64,000 bases of DNA from Pseudomonas putida (GCA_029953615.1 CP124529.1:372001-436000), one strand, 5' to 3'; positions 42,103-50,524 are shown, numbered from the stretch's first letter. Translations and numbers: made by a program. The notes: generated by a model not told the origin, from the letters alone.

Positions 42103-42442
42103 GGTCAACTCCCCGGCGCGCAGTGGGCAGGTAGCCGGTCGAGCCCAGGGTATACATGACCGCGGCTTCGACAAAACGGATGTAGCACACCCGCAATGCC
42201 CGCCCCTGGTCGTGCCCGGCCACATCTTCAAGGCGCTTGTAGCCCCGCTCCCGCAACACCGCACGCCAGCGCGCGAATTCGCGTGCCGCGTCGATGGCGG
42301 CGCAGCGTGCGGCCACTTCCAGCGCGGCCTCACTGACAGGGCGCTGCAGGTTCAGGCGCTCACGCAGCCTGCCCAGGTCTACCCGTGGCCAGAACGGATC
42401 ATGGCAATCGGCAAAACGCGGTAATCGAGGGTCGTTGTCCAT
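42095..42442 (-). CDS. phage head completion protein (P2 gpL-like)
   Basis: The 115-aa product fits the phage GPL family, which completes capsids of P2-like phages. The pattern WPRVDLGRLRERLNLQRPVS, then EAALEVAARCAAIDAAREFARW, then LRERGYKRLEDVAG and the C-terminal YIRFVEAAVMYTLGS is characteristic. GAGGGGG lies 6 nt before ATG 42442. No capsid, terminase or scaffold gene is nearby, so it is either a remnant or a reused part. It sits 11 nt after the LuxR-HTH gene. Confidence 0.78.
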   Translation of the reverse strand: MDNDPRLPRFADCHDPFWPRVDLGRLRERLNLQRPVSEAALEVAARCAAIDAAREFARWRAVLRERGYKRLEDVAGHDQGRALRVCYIRFVEAAVMYTLGSTGYLPTARRGVDHG

Positions 42443-42453
42443 GTTTCACCCCC

Positions 42454-42702
42454 TCACTGCTCGGCCAGCATGCCGTAGCGAATAGCCTTGATCACCGCAG
42501 CTACCCGGGTCGGCACATCGAACTTGCGCAGGATGTTCGAAACATGGAAGTTCACCGTCGATTCCTTGCACGCCAGGATCTGGCCAATCTCCCACGAGCT
42601 CTTGCCGTAAGCACACCACAACAGCACTTGCCGTTCACGGGGCGTCAGGCGAACCGGGGCGTCCGCCAAGGGCTGCTGCGAGTGTCGTGCGTTGTCAGTC
42701 AT
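42454..42702 (-). CDS. stand-alone LuxR-type HTH regulator (82 aa)
   Basis: The protein consists almost only of a LuxR-type HTH: LTPRERQVLLWCAYGKSSWE, then IGQILACKESTVNFHVSNIL, then RKFDVPTRVAAVIKAI. There is no receiver or autoinducer-binding domain. GGAG lies 7 nt before ATG 42702 and the N-terminus is short, so it is a complete small gene rather than an obvious truncation, although descent from a quorum-sensing LuxR C-terminus is likely. It heads a three-gene run with gpL and the holin-like gene and is divergent from a TonB receptor gene. Confidence 0.85.
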   Translation of the reverse strand: MTDNARHSQQPLADAPVRLTPRERQVLLWCAYGKSSWEIGQILACKESTVNFHVSNILRKFDVPTRVAAVIKAIRYGMLAEQ

Positions 42703-42792
42703 GTTTGAACTCCACAGGTGATTGAGCGAGGCATCGCTGCCGGTCTGCCGTCACCTTACGAAGCGGGGGCCGCCCTGCTCCACCGCTTGGGC

Positions 42793-42813
42793 TTGTAAAG
42801 AACTTTCGTACAA
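42793..42813. promoter_or_regulatory. lux-box-like imperfect dyad
   Basis: TTGTAAAGAACTTTCGTACAA has mirrored ends (TTGTA/TACAA) and inner AAAG/CTTT, in the 220-nt gap between the LuxR-HTH gene and the TonB receptor gene. It resembles the roughly 20-bp dyads bound by LuxR-type HTH dimers. Suggestive only. Confidence 0.35.
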
Positions 42814-42922
42814 AACCGTCTGACGAACGCTGCGCAAGATTTGTCGACTTTCCTCGTGCTCCAAGCGGCATTTCGCTCGTCTCAACGCCGTTGTCCATTC
42901 GCCTTTCGCCTGGAGTCGTACA

Positions 42923-44995
42923 ATGCGTTGCGTTTTGCCCCTACCATCCTGCCTTGGCCTGCTGGCTGCTTTCGCTGCCACACAGCCCGCCCTGGCGGCA
43001 CCTTCGGTCGAGTTGGGCCAGGTGCTGATCACCGATGAGGAGCAGAACGACCTGACCGCAGCCAGCGAACGCCTGCACGAAGTGCCGGGCGCAAGCAACC
43101 TGGTGGACATGCAGCGCGTGGGACAAGGCCGGGTTGCCAGCAACCAGGATGTACTGGCCTACCAGCCCGGGGTGTTCGCCCAATCGGCGGGCAACGATGG
43201 CATCAAGCTGTCGATCCGCGGTTCGGGCATCAACCGCGCACCGGGGGCCCACGGCTCCGGGGTGTACACGATGTTCGACGGCCTGCCCCTGACCGGCCCC
43301 GGCGGCACGCCCTATGAACTGTTCGAGCCGCTGTGGCTGAGCCGTGCCGAAGTACTGCGCGGCGCCAACGGCTTCGATCAGGGCGCACTGGCCCTTGGCG
43401 GTGCGATCAACTACGTCACCCACACCGGCTACGACGCCGCGCCGCTGCAGGTGCGCTACGAAGCCGGCAGCCGCGGCTACCAGCACCGGCACATCAGCTC
43501 GGGGCAGGTGCTGGGCAACCTCGACTACTACGTGGCCCTGACCGATGCGGAATATGACGGCTACCAGGCGCACAGCAGCGGCAGCGCCAAGGGCGTTGCC
43601 GCCAACATCGGCTACCGCTTCAACCCGAACCTGGAAACCCGCTTCTACCTGCGCTACCGGGAAACCGAAAACGAGCTGGCCGGGCGCCTGACCAAGGCGC
43701 AGATCAAGCACCACCCGCGCGCGGCCAACCCGGCCTACCTGGCCCGTGACGACAGCCGCCCGCAACCGGGCAGCACCTGGCTGGGCAACAAGACCACCTT
43801 CTACCTCGACGACGATGCGCGCCTGGAAGCCGGCCTGGTCTACCACGACTACCCGATGGACCTGCGCGAAGGCCCGATGCGCCTGAAGGTGGCCTACACC
43901 GATGTCAGCGGCACCTTGAACTACTTCCGCCGCGACACCCTGTTCGGCCACGAGAGCAAGACCACCGTCGGCTGGCGCACCACCAAGCACCTGCCCAACA
44001 GCGGTGCTTCGCAGTTCACCCGCAATGGCGACGTGTTCGGAGAGCGCACTCGTGACTTTACCTACCAGGGTTCGGACACCGTGCTGCATGTGGGCAATGA
44101 CCTGGAGCTGGTGCCGAACCTGTGGCTGACCACGGGCCTGGCGATGATCTATACCCGCCGTGAAAGTGATGTCACCTACCCGGCCGAGGGCGGCAAGGTG
44201 AGCATGCATGACTGGGACTACGCGCCGCGCGTGGGGCTGCGCTATGACATCAGCCCGGACCTGCAGGTGTATGGCAACCTGAGCCGTTCGGTAGAGCCGC
44301 CCCACCCATGGTCGCTGATCTGGAGTTCGCCCAGCGTAGGCGGCAAGCAGATCCAGCCGATCGAGATGCAGAACCAGACCGCCACTACCCTGGAACTGGG
44401 TGCGCGTGGCGATTCAGGGCTTGGCCGCTGGGACCTGGCCTGGTACTACTCGCAAGTGCGTCATGAACTGCTGGCCGTAGAAGTGGTGCCGAACTTCACC
44501 TCGGAGTTCAATGCCAGCCCCACCGTGCACCAGGGCGTGGAAGCCGGCCTCGACAGCACCCTGTGGGAGCGTGCTGGTACTGGCAAGCTCAGCCTGCGCC
44601 AGGCCTATACCTTCAGTGACTTCCACTACCGCGATGACGACAAGTTCGGCGACAACCGCCTGCCGGGCATCCCCATGCACTACTACCAGGCCGAGCTGCG
44701 CTATGACTGGCCGAACGGCTTCTACGCCGGGGTCAACACGCAGATGGCGTCGAAGGTGCAGGTGGACTACGCCAACAGTTACCACGCCGATGAATATGCC
44801 GTGCTCGGCGCACGCCTGGGCTGGGATTCACCGAAGCAGGACTGGCAAACCTGGCTGGACCTGCGCAACCTGACCAACAAGCGCTATGCGGCGACGGTGA
44901 CACCGACCTACGACGATGCAGGCCAGGATAAAGCCCGTTCGACACCGGGCGAAGGCTTTGGCGTGTATGCCGGGGTTTCCTACAGCTTCCGCTAA
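42923..44995 (+). CDS. TonB-dependent outer-membrane receptor
   Basis: The 690-aa protein has a signal peptide (ending QPALAAP), a plug domain (DVLAYQPGVFAQSAG, LSIRGSGINRAPGAHGSGVY, VLRGANGFDQGALALGGAIN) and a 22-strand-type barrel ending with YAGVSYSFR (terminal aromatic). There is no N-terminal signalling extension, so it is not a FecA-type transducer. Ligand could be a siderophore or other iron or metal complex; the sequence does not decide. GGAG lies 7 nt before ATG 42923. An IS110 element and palindromic repeat follow. Confidence 0.93.
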   Translation: MRCVLPLPSCLGLLAAFAATQPALAAPSVELGQVLITDEEQNDLTAASERLHEVPGASNLVDMQRVGQGRVASNQDVLAYQPGVFAQSAGNDGIKLSIRGSGINRAPGAHGSGVYTMFDGLPLTGPGGTPYELFEPLWLSRAEVLRGANGFDQGALALGGAINYVTHTGYDAAPLQVRYEAGSRGYQHRHISSGQVLGNLDYYVALTDAEYDGYQAHSSGSAKGVAANIGYRFNPNLETRFYLRYRETENELAGRLTKAQIKHHPRAANPAYLARDDSRPQPGSTWLGNKTTFYLDDDARLEAGLVYHDYPMDLREGPMRLKVAYTDVSGTLNYFRRDTLFGHESKTTVGWRTTKHLPNSGASQFTRNGDVFGERTRDFTYQGSDTVLHVGNDLELVPNLWLTTGLAMIYTRRESDVTYPAEGGKVSMHDWDYAPRVGLRYDISPDLQVYGNLSRSVEPPHPWSLIWSSPSVGGKQIQPIEMQNQTATTLELGARGDSGLGRWDLAWYYSQVRHELLAVEVVPNFTSEFNASPTVHQGVEAGLDSTLWERAGTGKLSLRQAYTFSDFHYRDDDKFGDNRLPGIPMHYYQAELRYDWPNGFYAGVNTQMASKVQVDYANSYHADEYAVLGARLGWDSPKQDWQTWLDLRNLTNKRYAATVTPTYDDAGQDKARSTPGEGFGVYAGVSYSFR

Positions 44996-45013
44996 TCCTC
45001 TGTGCACAGCTTT

Positions 45014-45129
45014 TGTAGGAGCGGCCTTGTGTCGCGAAAGGGCTGCGCAGCAGCCCCAGGATTTCAGCTTCGCAACATAAATTGCCGGGGCTGCTGCGCA
45101 GCCCTTTCGCGACACAAGGCCGCTCCTTG
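45014..45129. repeat. type 2 palindromic repeat, the IS110 insertion target
   Basis: Arms TGTAGGAGCGGCCTTGTGTC (from 45014) and the mirrored GACACAAGGCCGCTCCT (to 45127) enclose further paired GCTGCGCAGC-type arms and an AT-rich centre. The right-hand outer end is interrupted right after CGCTCCT by the IS110 element; the symmetric continuation (ACA...) appears beyond the element at 46399. Confidence 0.85.
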
Positions 45130-45149
45130 TATGTTGTGTCTGGCCTAGC

Positions 45150-45330
45150 GGGAGAGGTTATTCTCGTCGGGCTGAAGAAGCACTTCCGGGGAGGCCGATC
45201 GCTCCTGAAGGCAGGTATTGCCCCTGACCTTGTATGTAGAGAGGCCCCCCGCCTCATTGCCCACTGCGAAGAGTATCGAGAAGCCGACAAGTCGGACTTC
45301 GCATTACAAGGTTGCAGCAGCATGAAGTTC
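45150..45330 (+). ncRNA. putative IS110 bridge RNA
   Basis: The left end of the element is noncoding and structured. A first loop is closed by GGGG(A)GGCC/GGCCCCCC (45188-45196 with 45243-45250). It holds CGCTCCT (45200-45206), identical to the left target flank with core, and TGTAG (45235-45239), the complement of the right target CTACA. A second structure (TGCGAAG/CTTCGCA, 45265-45271 with 45297-45303, and CCGAC/GTCGG) is associated with AGAGTATC (45270-45277), identical to the right end of the element, and TACAAG (45305-45310), complement of the left end CTTGTA. This is the order expected for target and donor guides. The RNA ends are estimates. Confidence 0.75.
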
Positions 45331-45384
45331 GAGGTCGGGGAACCGGAGGCCATTGTTACCTAACTCGCTTGGGAGAGGGAAGGA

Positions 45385-46381
45385 ATGAGTGTCTGGGTTG
45401 GCGTCGATATCGGCTCACGTACTTCGGTCGTTGGGGTGCGTAAAGATGGGCGTCCGGCCGGACAGTGGGATATCGCTCAAACCCCTGCAGGCCGTAAGGC
45501 TGCGGTGAAAAAGCTGCTGGCACTCAAACCCAAGTCGATCGTGATGGAGGCGACCGGAATCTATTACCTGGACTTGGCCCTTGAGCTACATGCGGCTGAC
45601 CTCCCTGTATCCGTGATCAACCCCAAGAGCTTCCACAATTTCGCCAAACTGATGCTGGTGAACAGCAAGACCGATGCAATAGATGCTCAACTGCTGTCCG
45701 AGTACGGCGAGCGTATGACACCGCGCTTGTGGACACCTCCAAGCCTTGTGCAGCTTGAACTGAGGGCTCTGGGGCGACACATCAATCGTTTGGTGGGGCA
45801 TCGTACAAGGGCGAAGAACGAACTGCATGCATTGCAGGCGACCGCTACAACCGTGTCGATGCTGATCGAGGATCAGGAGGAAGCGATTGCTTCACTGGAT
45901 AATCGAATTGAGCGCTTTCGTAAGGCGGGCCGCGAGCTGGTCGCCCAGTGTCCGACGCTTACTCGGCAGTACAAGCAGCTGCTCGCAGGGCCTGGGATTG
46001 GGAGAAGTCTCTGCACTTGCGGCATTGGCTGAACTGACCATCCTTCCTCAAATGCTCAAGTCCTCGCAGGTAGCTCGCCACGCGGGTCTCGATGTTCGAC
46101 AGACCCAATCGGGAACGAGCATTGATAAGCCCGGCAGACTCGGCAAAAGTGGGAATGCTTATCTACGGGCAGCCATGTACATGCCTGCCTTGACCGCAGT
46201 GCGCTGCGACCCTTATGCGAAGGCTTTTTACGAGTCGTTGGTCAACAGGGGCAAGAAGAAAATGCAGGCTATCGCTGCTGTCATGCGCAAGTACCTGACA
46301 GGCATCTGGGCATGTATGCGCGGGGATGAGCCATTTGATACGGCCAAGCTTTTCAGCTCTGAACACCTCAGAAAAGCTTGA
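45385..46381 (+). pseudogene. IS110-family transposase with one extra G
   Basis: The N-terminal DEDD RuvC-like domain is in the first frame: Asp8 in GVDIGSRTS, Glu55 in VMEATG, Asp97 and Asp100 in KTDAIDAQ. The C-terminal transposase_20 domain with its serine (HAGLDVRQTQSGTSIDKPGR, SGNAYLRAAMYMPALTA) is in the next frame. The shift lies at GATTGGGAGAAG (GGG at 46000-46002); with one G less the protein reads LLAGPGIGEVSALAAL and is 331 aa. GGAAGG lies just before ATG 45385. Either a real inactivation or the same sequencing artefact as in nuoG, nuoM and the PiT gene. Confidence 0.9.
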
Positions 46382-46432
46382 CCGCCAACAGAGTATCTAC
46401 AGGGATCGTGCGCTCAGCGATGATTGCTCAGG

Positions 46433-46993
46433 TCAAACCGCCCGGTTCAATTTCACCCAGGACGCGAACTTGTCGACAAACGCCTGCAAGAACGGCCGGG
46501 TCTTGTCATTGAGCTTGCCCGATTCCTCGAACAGGCTCGCCGCGCCGCCAATGTAGGCCTCGGGCATCTGCATGCACGGCATGTCCAGAAACACCAGCGA
46601 CTGGCGCACGGCATGGTTGGCGCCGAAGCCACCAATAGCCCCCGGCGAAACGCTGACCACCGCCGTCGGCTTGCCACTCCAGGCGCTTTGCCCATAGGGC
46701 CGCGAACCCACATCGATGGCGTTCTTCAGGCCGCCAGGCACCGAGCGGTTGTATTCCGGGGTCACGAACAGCACCGCATCACTGCGGCGGATCTCGTCGC
46801 GAAAACGCTTCCACGCTTCCGGCGGTGCTTCGGCCTCGACATCCTCGTTGTACAACGGCAAGTCGCCAATCTCGACGATTTTCAGGGCAAGGCTGGACGG
46901 CGCCAGCTCCGAGAGTGCGCGGGCGACCTTGCGGTTGTAGGAGTCCTTGCGCAAGCTACCGACGACCACCGCTACCGAATACACCTGGCTCAT
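46433..46993 (-). CDS. NADPH-dependent FMN reductase (flavodoxin-like)
   Basis: The 186-aa product has the flavodoxin-like fold of the NADPH-dependent FMN reductase/ChrR group: VVVGSLRKDSYNRKVARAL phosphate loop, LPLYNEDVEAEAPPEAW, VTPEYNRSVPGGLKNAIDVG and SPGAIGGFGANHAVRQSLVF. It is a soluble quinone, chromate or azo-type reductase; substrate not determined. I chose ATG 46993 (MSQVYSVAVVV). Its stop lies 34 nt from the right end of the IS element. Confidence 0.92.
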   Translation of the reverse strand: MSQVYSVAVVVGSLRKDSYNRKVARALSELAPSSLALKIVEIGDLPLYNEDVEAEAPPEAWKRFRDEIRRSDAVLFVTPEYNRSVPGGLKNAIDVGSRPYGQSAWSGKPTAVVSVSPGAIGGFGANHAVRQSLVFLDMPCMQMPEAYIGGAASLFEESGKLNDKTRPFLQAFVDKFASWVKLNRAV

Positions 46994-47150
46994 GGCAATT
47001 TCCAACCTTTGCTGAGTAAAGGGACGTTGTAGTTATAGATGACCGTTCCTCGGCGCTTTGGTTTTTTTTCTGCGGGGCGAAAACTTCCGACGCTGTTCCA
47101 CGGTCTATGCCTGCAGACATTTCTCACGTAATTCAGAGGTTTCCACCCAA

Positions 47151-47369
47151 ATGGCAGCAGTAATGGTCGGCCAATTCCACGCCCGTGACGCCGAAGGCCG
47201 CATCTACCCCGTGCACGAGTTCCAGGAGTCGACCCTGCAAACCGACGGCAGCACGCTGGGCGCCCCCATCACCACCTATCGCCTGGCCATCGGCGACAAA
47301 GTCAACCACCTGGGTGAAAACCGCTTCGAACTGGCGCGCAGCGGCGTCGAGATCATTCGCATTCCTTGA
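47151..47369 (+). CDS. conserved hypothetical protein (72 aa)
   Basis: The small product (MAAVMVGQFHARDAEGRIYP, then VHEFQESTLQ...) looks like a compact beta-rich cytosolic domain with a C-terminal FELARSGVEIIRIP. GAGG lies 11 nt before ATG 47151, somewhat far. The stop overlaps by 17 nt the end of the convergent lysine decarboxylase gene. I do not recognise a function. Confidence 0.75.
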   Translation: MAAVMVGQFHARDAEGRIYPVHEFQESTLQTDGSTLGAPITTYRLAIGDKVNHLGENRFELARSGVEIIRIP

Positions 47370-49602
47370 TGCAATCCACCGTGTAGCGGCCGCTTTCGTT
47401 CTGCAGGCCGTGCACGTCGGCGACAAAACCCGGGAAGCCCTGGTTGAATGCCCGGGCAAACGCCAGGTAATCGAGAATCGAGCGGGTCGCCTCGGTGAAC
47501 CGCTCCCCCGGCATGATCAATGGAATACCCGGCGGGTATGGCACCAGCATCACCGCCGCCACCCGCCCCGACAGTGCCTCGATCGGCACAGCCTCCACCT
47601 CCCCACGTACCATCTGGTCATAAGCCTGGGCCGGGCTCACGGCCACCTCCGGCAAGCGCGTGAACAGCCGCTTCAGTTGCTTGGCCGTGGCATTGGCGCG
47701 GTAGCAGCCATGCAACTGGTCGCACAAGTCGCGCAGGCCCATGCCCTGGTAGCGTGAGGCATCGGCAGCCACCACGCTCGGCAGGCAGTTGCCCAGCGCG
47801 GTATTGCCATCATAGTGGCGCTTGAACTCCAGCAATTCGGTGAGCAAAGTGCTCCACTTGCCTTTCGTGATGCCCATGGAGAACAGCACCAGGAAGCTGT
47901 ACAGGCCGGTTTTCTCCACCACAAGCCCCCGCTCCCAGAGGAACTTGCTGACCACTGCCGCCGGAATGCCATGTTCGCCCAGTGCACCGCCCGCGCTCAG
48001 CCCAGGCATTACCAGGGTCACCTTCAGCGGGTCGAGCAGCACATAGTCGTCTGCCACCTCGCCAAAGCCATGCCACTCCGCCCCCGGCTGCAGCAGCCAG
48101 TCCTGTGCGGCCAGGCGGTGGATGCCTTCGGCACTCGGCGGCTGCCAGATGCTGAACCACCAGTCGTCGGCGGCAATATGCTCGCGCAGGTTGGCCAGGG
48201 CACGGCGAAAGCTCAGCGCCTCATCGAACATTTCCTGCAGCAGCGAGCGCCCGGCCGGCCCTTCCATCATGGTCGAGGCCACGTCCAGCGAAGCGAGGAT
48301 GCTGTACTGCGGCGAAGTCGAAATGTGCATCATGAATGCTTCGTTGAAGCGGTCACGGTCCAGCTGCCGCCTGGCGCCGTCCTGTACATGAATCATCGAG
48401 GCCTGGCTGAACGCGGCCAGCAGCTTGTGGGTGGAATGGGTGCTGAACACCAATGGGCTGTCTGCCGCGCAGGCCGTACCCATGGCATAGCGGCCGGTGA
48501 AGAACTCGTGGAACGCCGCATAGGCGAACCAGGCCTCGTCGAAATGCAGCACCTCGACACTGGCACCCAGGGTCTGCTTGATCAACCCGGCGTGGTAGCA
48601 CAGGCCGTCGTAGGTGGAGTTGGTCACCACCGCCAGCTTGATACGCTGCCCGCGATCACGGGCTAGCGGGTTGGCCTGGATCTTCGCCTGGATCGCCTCG
48701 GGGCTGAACTCGCTGAGCGGGATCGGGCCGATGATGCCCAGCTCGTTGCGCTCAGGGCACAGGTACAGCGGAATGGCACCGGTCATGATGATCGCATGCA
48801 CCACCGATTTGTGGCAGTTGCGGTCCACCAGTACCAGGTCGTCGCGGCCAACCATGGCGTGCCAGACGATCTTGTTGGCCGTGGAGGTGCCATTGATGAC
48901 GAAGAAGGTGTGGTCGGCGCCAAAGTTGCGTGCGGCCCTGGCCTCGGCTTCGGCCAAGGGGCCGGTGTGATCGAGCAGCGAGCCCAGCTCCGGCACGGAA
49001 ACGGACAAGTCCGAGCGCAGGGTGTTTTCCCCGAAGAACTGGTGAAAGGCCTGGCCCACCGGGCTTTTGCGGTAGGCGACGCCGCCGCCGTGGCCCGGGG
49101 TGTGCCAGGAATAATTGGACTGCGCGGTGTGCTGTACCAGGGCCTTGAAGAACGGCGGCAGCAGGCCATCAAGGTAGGTGTGTGCGGCACGCGCCACCTG
49201 GCGCGCAAGAAACGGCACGGTGTCTTCGAACAGATAGAGGATGCCGCGCAGCTGGTTGAGCTCGCTCATGGCTTCGGCGGGGGCGTTTTCCAGGGTCACC
49301 TGTTCGCCCAAGGCGAAAATCGGCAGGTTGGGCGCGCGCAGGCGGGCCAGGCGGATCAGCTCGGCCATGCTCTGCAGCAAGTGGGTATTCTCGCCGACGC
49401 CCTCGGCGGCAATCAGCATGCAGGCCAGGCCGTGGTGGGTGGCGGCAACCAGGCAAGCCTCGGCATGGTCGGCGGCGGCAAGGATGGCAAAACCGTCCTG
49501 ACGCAGTTCCTCGGCGATACCCCGCACGCGCTCGCCAGCGACGCTGTCGGCCTTGATGGCGCGGTGGACAATGAGGATGGGGAACTTGAGGTCCTTGTAC
49601 AT
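47353..49602 (-). CDS. ldcA: Orn/Lys/Arg-type PLP decarboxylase, probably lysine decarboxylase
   Basis: The 749-aa product has the N-terminal wing domain, the PLP core (SWHTPGHGGGVAYRKSPVGQ, INGTSTANKIVWHAM, HFDEAWFAYAAFH and the Schiff-base Lys in STHSTHKLLAAFSQ) and the C-terminal domain (MLVPYPPGIPLIMPGERF). It matches the LdcA type of Pseudomonas, which makes cadaverine from L-lysine at the head of the lysine decarboxylase route. Ornithine or arginine specificity cannot be excluded by eye. Start ATG 49602. Confidence 0.92.
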   Translation of the reverse strand: MYKDLKFPILIVHRAIKADSVAGERVRGIAEELRQDGFAILAAADHAEACLVAATHHGLACMLIAAEGVGENTHLLQSMAELIRLARLRAPNLPIFALGEQVTLENAPAEAMSELNQLRGILYLFEDTVPFLARQVARAAHTYLDGLLPPFFKALVQHTAQSNYSWHTPGHGGGVAYRKSPVGQAFHQFFGENTLRSDLSVSVPELGSLLDHTGPLAEAEARAARNFGADHTFFVINGTSTANKIVWHAMVGRDDLVLVDRNCHKSVVHAIIMTGAIPLYLCPERNELGIIGPIPLSEFSPEAIQAKIQANPLARDRGQRIKLAVVTNSTYDGLCYHAGLIKQTLGASVEVLHFDEAWFAYAAFHEFFTGRYAMGTACAADSPLVFSTHSTHKLLAAFSQASMIHVQDGARRQLDRDRFNEAFMMHISTSPQYSILASLDVASTMMEGPAGRSLLQEMFDEALSFRRALANLREHIAADDWWFSIWQPPSAEGIHRLAAQDWLLQPGAEWHGFGEVADDYVLLDPLKVTLVMPGLSAGGALGEHGIPAAVVSKFLWERGLVVEKTGLYSFLVLFSMGITKGKWSTLLTELLEFKRHYDGNTALGNCLPSVVAADASRYQGMGLRDLCDQLHGCYRANATAKQLKRLFTRLPEVAVSPAQAYDQMVRGEVEAVPIEALSGRVAAVMLVPYPPGIPLIMPGERFTEATRSILDYLAFARAFNQGFPGFVADVHGLQNESGRYTVDCIKECE

Positions 49603-49671
49603 CAGGTGGCTACCTCCGAAGGACAGGTGTCCATTTCAGGGTAGTTGAGCCTTGTATTGCCTGTGCTGGCC

Positions 49672-49702
49672 TCTTCGCGGGTTCACCCGCGAAAGGGCCA
49701 GA
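49672..49702. repeat. truncated REP-like palindrome
   Basis: CTCTTCGCGGGTTCACCCGC followed by GAAAGGGCC forms a short palindrome like the inner part of the REPs, between dnaQ and ldcA. It may terminate dnaQ. Confidence 0.6.
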
Positions 49703-49714
49703 GCAGGCCAAAGA

Positions 49715-50473
49715 TCAGCCAGCAGGTGCCTCGGTCAGAGCCTGCCACATGGATGGCCCGCCCGCCGACTTGGCAATCGCCGCCAGGCGCTCGGCATGCG
49801 CCTCCAGCTCCTCGGCACTGGCCATGATCACCCGCCCGGGCACGCGCCCGGTAATACGGCGAATCTCGCTACCACCAGCACCCGCCCCTTCATCCCCGGC
49901 TTCGGCCCCATGCCCGGCCAGCGACAGGCTGGTCTGGCCACCGGTCATCGCCAGGTAGACGTCAGCCAGCAGTTCCGAGTCGAGCAATGCGCCGTGCAGT
50001 TCACGGCCCGAGTTGTCGATGTCGTAGCGTTTGCACAGCGCATCCAGGCTGTTGCGCTGCCCCGGGTGGCGCGAGCGCGCCAGCAGCAGGGTGTCGAGGA
50101 TGGTGCAGTGCTGCGAAATGTCCGCGCGGTCCTGCTGGCCGAGCAAGGCAAATTCGTTGTTGATGAAGCCAACGTCGAACGCTGCGTTGTGGATGACCAG
50201 CGTGGCGCCCTGGATAAACTCGAAGAACTCCTCGGCGACATCAGCAAAGCGCGGCTTGCCGACCAGGAAGGCATCGGTGATACCGTGGACGTTGATGGCG
50301 CCCTCGTCACTCTCGCGGTCCGGCTGCAGGTAGACGTGGAAGTGCCGCCCGGTCAGGCGCCGGCCGATGACCTCGACACAGCCGATCTCGATGATCCGGT
50401 GGCCTTCGCTGACCGGCATACCCGTGGTTTCGGTATCGAGAATGACGAACCGTTTATCTTGCTGCTGCTCCAC
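49715..50473 (-). CDS. dnaQ: DNA polymerase III epsilon subunit (proofreading exonuclease)
   Basis: DnaQ is the 3'-5' proofreading subunit of Pol III. ExoI (ILDTETTG), ExoII (VHGITDAFL, VIHNAAFDVGF) and ExoIII (LHGALLDSELLADVYLAM) motifs hold the DEDDh residues. A beta-clamp binding motif QTSLSL and a flexible C-terminal tail that binds the polymerase follow. I prefer GTG 50473 (252 aa) because GGAG lies 8 nt upstream; ATG 50494 has no such site. It is downstream of rnhA by 51 nt on the same strand; dnaQ and rnhA are divergent in E. coli but tandem here. Confidence 0.95.
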   Translation of the reverse strand: MEQQQDKRFVILDTETTGMPVSEGHRIIEIGCVEVIGRRLTGRHFHVYLQPDRESDEGAINVHGITDAFLVGKPRFADVAEEFFEFIQGATLVIHNAAFDVGFINNEFALLGQQDRADISQHCTILDTLLLARSRHPGQRNSLDALCKRYDIDNSGRELHGALLDSELLADVYLAMTGGQTSLSLAGHGAEAGDEGAGAGGSEIRRITGRVPGRVIMASAEELEAHAERLAAIAKSAGGPSMWQALTEAPAG

Positions 50474-50524
50474 GCGGGGCGCTCCAACTTGCATCAGTTA
50501 CAAAGGCTGGAATTGTACCCCAGC

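Larger units (their letters stand above)
45128..46398 (+). mobile_element. IS110-family insertion sequence (about 1.27 kb)
   Basis: Boundaries are set by the interrupted repeat: left flank ...GCTCCT | TGTATGTTG..., right end ...CAGAGTATCT | ACAGGG.... CT dinucleotides lie at both junctions (45126-45127 and 46397-46398), as for the core of IS110-type recombination, and joining the flanks rebuilds GCTCCTACAG, the normal outer end of the palindromic repeat (compare TGTAGGAGC at 45014 and 5965). There are no terminal inverted repeats and no target duplication beyond the core. It holds a 257-nt noncoding left end and one DEDD transposase gene. Confidence 0.88.

Noticed and set aside
45385..46381. 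Two separate IS genes (orfA/orfB) instead of one frameshifted transposase
   Set aside because: IS110 elements encode a single protein; the two frames join at GPGIG/EVSALAAL with one extra G in a GGG run, so they are one gene.
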